Assembly: GCF_003589925.1 (NCBI RefSeq)
Contig: NZ_CP032382.1
Location: 7,130,001 to 7,194,000 of the forward strand
Direction: 5' to 3'
Length of the DNA stretch: 64,000 nucleotides
DNA from: Chryseolinea soli
GTDB lineage: Bacteria > Bacteroidota > Bacteroidia > Cytophagales > Cyclobacteriaceae
The stretch's first letter is position 1, and every line of letters starts with the position of its first letter. The position numbers were made by a program, and so were the translations under genes. The notes beneath the pieces were generated by a model. The model ran no database searches. It saw only the letters and a list, made by a program, of their open reading frames with translations, and was not told the DNA's origin. This document shows, piece after piece, positions 60,559 through 64,000 of the stretch.

Positions 60559-61431
60559 TCAAAGGCTCATCACCTCCACTTCGGGAGCAATTTTCTTTAC
60601 CAGTCCCTGCAGCACTTTGCCGGGGCCGCATTCGATAAATGTTTTTGCACCATCCTTCACCATATTTTGTACCGATTGCGTCCAACGCACCGGGCTGGTG
60701 AGTTGCGCGATGAGGTTTTGCTTGATGACGTTTACATCGGTGGACGGAAGGGCATTCACGTTTTGGTATACCGGGCAAATGGGTTTGCCGAAGGGAGTGC
60801 TTTCTATAGCAGCAGCCAACTCGGCGCGGGCGGGTTCCATGAGCGGCGAGTGAAACGCACCGCCTACCTGCAGGGGCAATGCCCGTTTGGCACCGGCGGC
60901 CTTCAATTTTTCGCAGGCGATGTTGATGCCATTGATCGTTCCCGAAATAACGAGCTGACCGGGGCAATTGTAGTTGGCCGCCACCACGATCTCGTCGATG
61001 GATGCGCAGATGTCTTCCACAATTTTATCGTCCAGGCCGATGATGGCGGCCATGGTAGAAGGGTTTATTTCACAGGCATGCTGCATGGCCAGGGCCCGTT
61101 TGGAGACCAGCTTTACGCCGTCGGCAAACGAAAGGGTTTTGTTAGCCACCAAGGCGGAGAACTCGCCCAACGAATGGCCCGCCACCATGTCGGGAGCGAA
61201 CGTATCGTTCACCAACGCAACGGCCACAGAGTGCAGGAAGATGGCGGGTTGTGTCACCTTGGTTTGCTTTTGCTCATCGGCGGTGCCGTTGAACATGACC
61301 TCGGTGAGTTTGAACCCCAGGATGTCGTTGGCTTCGTCGAAGAGCGCTTTCGCTTTTGGGCTGGCGTCATACAGGTCCTTGCCCATCCCGGTGAACTGGG
61401 CGCCTTGCCCGGGAAATACATATGCTTTCAT
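60559..61431 (-). CDS. fabD: Malonyl-CoA:acyl-carrier-protein transacylase
   Basis: A 290-residue fatty-acid synthesis enzyme. The nucleophile is Ser87 in GHSLGE, the substrate-binding PGQGAQ is at residues 7-12, and the catalytic histidine is in GGAFHSPLME near 196. The malonyl-binding arginine is near 112 (SKRALAMQ). Full length. It is a single gene, not beside other fab genes. It converges with folK with a 26-bp gap. Confidence 0.96.
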   Translation of the reverse strand: MKAYVFPGQGAQFTGMGKDLYDASPKAKALFDEANDILGFKLTEVMFNGTADEQKQTKVTQPAIFLHSVAVALVNDTFAPDMVAGHSLGEFSALVANKTLSFADGVKLVSKRALAMQHACEINPSTMAAIIGLDDKIVEDICASIDEIVVAANYNCPGQLVISGTINGINIACEKLKAAGAKRALPLQVGGAFHSPLMEPARAELAAAIESTPFGKPICPVYQNVNALPSTDVNVIKQNLIAQLTSPVRWTQSVQNMVKDGAKTFIECGPGKVLQGLVKKIAPEVEVMSL

Positions 61432-61521
61432 GGTGGTCTACGTCTGATTACGGGGGCAAAAGTAGCAAAAAGTTGAAATGTTCAGTTTCCTACGCTGGTT
61501 CGCGCCAAGCACCTGCCCTTT

Positions 61522-61950
61522 TTACCAGGCCGCAAACCGTTTTTTCAACTCCGGTGTGGGGATCATGCAAGCATCCTTTTTTCCAAAGATCTTATAGCGG
61601 GAACGGGCCACCTGGTCATAGAGTGCGTCGCGAAGAAACCGCGGAATGATTCTGAATATGCGCAGCCACGACCACGCACCGTCCATCCGGCCCACGATGT
61701 GTAGCACGGCGTCGCTCTTCTGGAAGAGGTTTCCGTTTTCAATAACGATCATGCTGTGAAGCGCGTCGGGATCCAGGCCGTTTCGAACCAACTGATCTCT
61801 TCCAAGTTCTGATTGCAGGGAGGCAAACACAATCTTCCCGGTTTTGTCCCGCTTGATAATGAACAACACGGCGCCGTTGCACAGGTTGCAAATGCCATCG
61901 AAAAGTACGAGGAAACCGGGGAGCGTGCCTACCGGATCAGGTGCACCCAT
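61522..61950 (-). CDS. DCC-family thiol-disulfide oxidoreductase (DUF393)
   Basis: A 142-residue protein. The name motif DxxCxxC is at residues 18-24 (Asp18-Gly-Ile-Cys21-Asn-Leu-Cys24) after the Phe-Leu-Val-Leu-Phe strand. The rest fits: ASLQSELGRDQL near 44-55, and LPxFLRDxxYxxVARxRYKIFG (here Ile-Pro-Arg-Phe-Leu-Arg-Asp) near 105-128. A thioredoxin-like fold with predicted redox cysteines. Its first 22 bp overlap the end of the upstream gene, so translation may be coupled. Confidence 0.9.
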   Translation of the reverse strand: MGAPDPVGTLPGFLVLFDGICNLCNGAVLFIIKRDKTGKIVFASLQSELGRDQLVRNGLDPDALHSMIVIENGNLFQKSDAVLHIVGRMDGAWSWLRIFRIIPRFLRDALYDQVARSRYKIFGKKDACMIPTPELKKRFAAW

Positions 61951-64000
61951 CCCTTGAAGTTTTGCACTTGGTCGCCGGGATCGACGGTGATAAATTTCAC
62001 CTTGGCCACGAAGTAATACACGCCCGTGGAAAGTTCGCTGCCGCTGTTATCCCGTCCATTCCAGTCGATATAGATCGATCCTTTCTGATCGCCGACGGTG
62101 GTATCGTAGTGATATACTTCTTCTCCCCAGCGGTTGAACACTTTGAATTCCACCTGCTCCACAAAGCGGGCGCATTTCAACATGATCTCGATGGGGATCG
62201 GGCAATTGCCTTCCTCGCCGCATTCGTATCCGCGGAGGCTGTAGGCACTGAACAGCTCATTGTATTTGTCGCCATTCGGGGTGAACACGTTGGGCAATTC
62301 GTAGTGCGGGCAGTTGTCGATACACATCTCCTCACTCAGCTCCCCTTCGTTACCGGATCGATCGACGGCGGCAATCTTATAACATCGGGCGAACGATCGC
62401 AGATTGGCGTCGGTGTAGGTGGTGTCGGTAGTGTTGGCCAGCAGGGCGTATTCTCCACCTTTTTTATTTGTGTAATAGATGTTGTACGAACGCACGTCGT
62501 TGCGACAGGACGCATCTTTGGCGCGGTTCCAGTACAGCACGTTGGCGTAGGTGTCTCGGTCGCAGAATTTTGTAAAGTAGTCGTCGCAGTCTTTAAAGTC
62601 GGCGGTGCTGCGGATGGGCGGCTCCAGTTTACAAGGCGGTATGGTGTCGCCGGGTTGGGCGCACATGATCTGCGAGAAGTTGTTTAGCGGCTGGGGGATC
62701 TTCGGGTTGCCATAGCCACCGCGGGTCATGATGCGATAACAGTAGGTGGTGTTATCGTCCAGGGCGGTTCCATTCCACTGTCCTTCGTCCAGGTAGATAA
62801 AACCAGAGCTGCTCACGTCAACGCTGTCGATGAGCACGAGGTCGGCTTCGGTAGCCCCCTCCGGTCCTCGATAGATCAGGTGTTTGTTGGGTACGGATTG
62901 TATTTGATTCGACCAGGGCACAAACGCGCTCCAGTTCAACTCGATCTTTTTCACTTGCGACTTGGCATCGAGGCGCACGGAAGAAGCCGTTGCCGAGTTG
63001 CCCACGAAGGCACCCGTGGCATCATAGCAGGCGATGCTGTAGTTATAGACGTTTTCTTCTGAGTTGACACCTTGATCCAGGAAAGTAGTATCCGCAAAGT
63101 TTGCCGTCGGCGTTATTTTCGTTGAATCCTGACCACGGGCAAAACCTACGGCGCGCCAAATGTCGTAATGGAAGGGCTGTACGAATTGAACCTTGGGTTC
63201 AAGCGGTTTTTTCCAGCTCACACGGATCTGGCCCGCGGTGATGTCTGTTTTTTCCACGGACACGTGCGTAATGGTGGGTACGTCGGATGGAACAGGGCCC
63301 ACGCAAATATCTTTGGAAACATAGCTCTCCCCACCCTTTGGCAATGGGAACACCGCCACCAGGCGGTAGCAGTATTTGGCACCGGGCGCTAACCCATTTC
63401 CTTTGTTTGAATCGGTATATTTGGTGACGGGATTGCCGGCCTCATCTTTTATACCCACCACGTCGATGAGTTCATAACCCAGGTAGGCGGGCATGCCGGT
63501 CTGGCAGTTGTCGGGTTCAAAGGGCGAGCCGTCAACCTTTCTCCAGATCTGCATGGACGTCGCGTTTTGACAGAAGTAAGGATCCCATTGCAAGCTGGTC
63601 CTCCGGTCGACAAGGCTGGCGCCAACCCATTCTGGTGCCGGTCCTACTACTTTAATGAGCCATGTTTTGAAGGTCACCAGACGCGGTCCGTTCTTGGGCT
63701 TGTCGGTTATTTTGAAGACCACCTGATAGGGTTGATCTTTCACGTGCAAGCATTGTGTTTGCCAATCGAATTTCGTTTCGGCTGGGGGATCGGAAGGAAC
63801 AAAATCGTTCACGCCAGGGACCGGCGCATAGGTGGCCGGTGATTGCGCTGCCGGATAGTTAAAAATTTCAGAGAAGGCTTCAATCTTGACGGGGTCCTTG
63901 TCGGGATCAGTGCCAAAGATGGTGGCCTTTAGTTCCGTGCCGGCGACCACGCAGGTGTCATTGGGTACAATCATGTCGGGACGCTGATTCTTACAGTCGT
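61929..64000 (-). CDS. T9SS type B (CHU_C) exported protein, C-terminal part; runs off the right edge
   Basis: The frame is open to the right edge, giving at least 690 residues; the N-terminus lies outside. Several fibronectin type III-like domains can be read (for instance Ile-Arg-Val-Ser-Trp-Lys-Lys-Pro, Ile-Glu-Leu-Asn-Trp-Ser and YCYRI- or CYRLVA-type strands). The last 100 residues are the gliding-motility-associated domain: ELPNVFTPNGDKYNELF, then VEFKVFNRWGEEVYHYD, WNGRDNSGSELSTGVYYFVAKV and the end GWVHLIR. This is a T9SS type B sorting signal. The protein should be on the surface or secreted. Its last 22 bp overlap the DCC gene. Confidence 0.9.
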   Translation of the reverse strand, partial: DCKNQRPDMIVPNDTCVVAGTELKATIFGTDPDKDPVKIEAFSEIFNYPAAQSPATYAPVPGVNDFVPSDPPAETKFDWQTQCLHVKDQPYQVVFKITDKPKNGPRLVTFKTWLIKVVGPAPEWVGASLVDRRTSLQWDPYFCQNATSMQIWRKVDGSPFEPDNCQTGMPAYLGYELIDVVGIKDEAGNPVTKYTDSNKGNGLAPGAKYCYRLVAVFPLPKGGESYVSKDICVGPVPSDVPTITHVSVEKTDITAGQIRVSWKKPLEPKVQFVQPFHYDIWRAVGFARGQDSTKITPTANFADTTFLDQGVNSEENVYNYSIACYDATGAFVGNSATASSVRLDAKSQVKKIELNWSAFVPWSNQIQSVPNKHLIYRGPEGATEADLVLIDSVDVSSSGFIYLDEGQWNGTALDDNTTYCYRIMTRGGYGNPKIPQPLNNFSQIMCAQPGDTIPPCKLEPPIRSTADFKDCDDYFTKFCDRDTYANVLYWNRAKDASCRNDVRSYNIYYTNKKGGEYALLANTTDTTYTDANLRSFARCYKIAAVDRSGNEGELSEEMCIDNCPHYELPNVFTPNGDKYNELFSAYSLRGYECGEEGNCPIPIEIMLKCARFVEQVEFKVFNRWGEEVYHYDTTVGDQKGSIYIDWNGRDNSGSELSTGVYYFVAKVKFITVDPGDQVQNFKGWVHLIR

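Overview
The window reads as a single chromosomal segment of a Bacteroidota bacterium, most likely order Cytophagales (Chryseolinea/Ohtaekwangia-like; genus is inference). Evidence: a SusC/SusD pair with its own ECF sigma factor and FecR anti-sigma factor, type IX secretion C-terminal domains of two kinds (the short sorting tail and the gliding-motility CHU_C type), a LytS/LytTR two-component pair with stacked PAS domains, TAnnTTTG-type -7 elements, and lack of obvious Shine-Dalgarno sequences. GC content is moderate, with one AT-richer patch at about 2.46-3.5 kb.

Layout. 0-2.5 kb: end of a DapA-like aldolase, an M20 amidohydrolase and a double GNAT protein. 2.5-4.6 kb: accessory patch with two overlapping PD-(D/E)XK-like proteins, two arrays of a 21-bp repeat, small palindromes and a possible 37-residue membrane peptide. 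4.6-16 kb: ABC exporter, DinB protein, group II truncated haemoglobin, several secreted proteins of unknown role, a large delta-60-repeat T9SS cargo protein, and a tandem pair of small membrane proteins. 16.3-29.4 kb: nutrient module of sigma factor, FecR, SusC, SusD, a GMC oxidoreductase with a four-cysteine motif, its Tat-exported small subunit, and two Tat-exported Gfo/Idh/MocA oxidoreductases. This looks like uptake plus periplasmic oxidation of a sugar or sugar-like compound, possibly 3-keto-glycoside chemistry. 29.6-37.3 kb: signalling block with CheR, CheY, a PAS/HisKA protein with a decayed ATPase domain, a small orphan protein, a LytTR regulator and a seven-PAS LytS-type kinase.

37.4-53.8 kb is mostly housekeeping: alpha/beta hydrolase, YceI with a MarR regulator, M3 peptidase, TerB-like protein, AraC regulator, THUMP rRNA methyltransferase, purL, a DUF4136 lipoprotein, tRNA-Gln, prs, rplY, pth, a thiamine-binding protein and metG. 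53.9-56.7 kb: a TPR histidine kinase faces three tandem tiny secreted-peptide genes that share a Gly-Gly-Leu-x-Ser-acidic tail. I rate this as the most likely undescribed system in the window. 57-64 kb: bioB, sppA, folK, fabD, a DCC-family protein and the C-terminal part of a CHU_C-type T9SS protein that runs off the right edge.

Gene starts were moved inward where an internal ATG begins a clear signal peptide or family-typical N-terminus. All function calls come from reading motifs; no database search was made.
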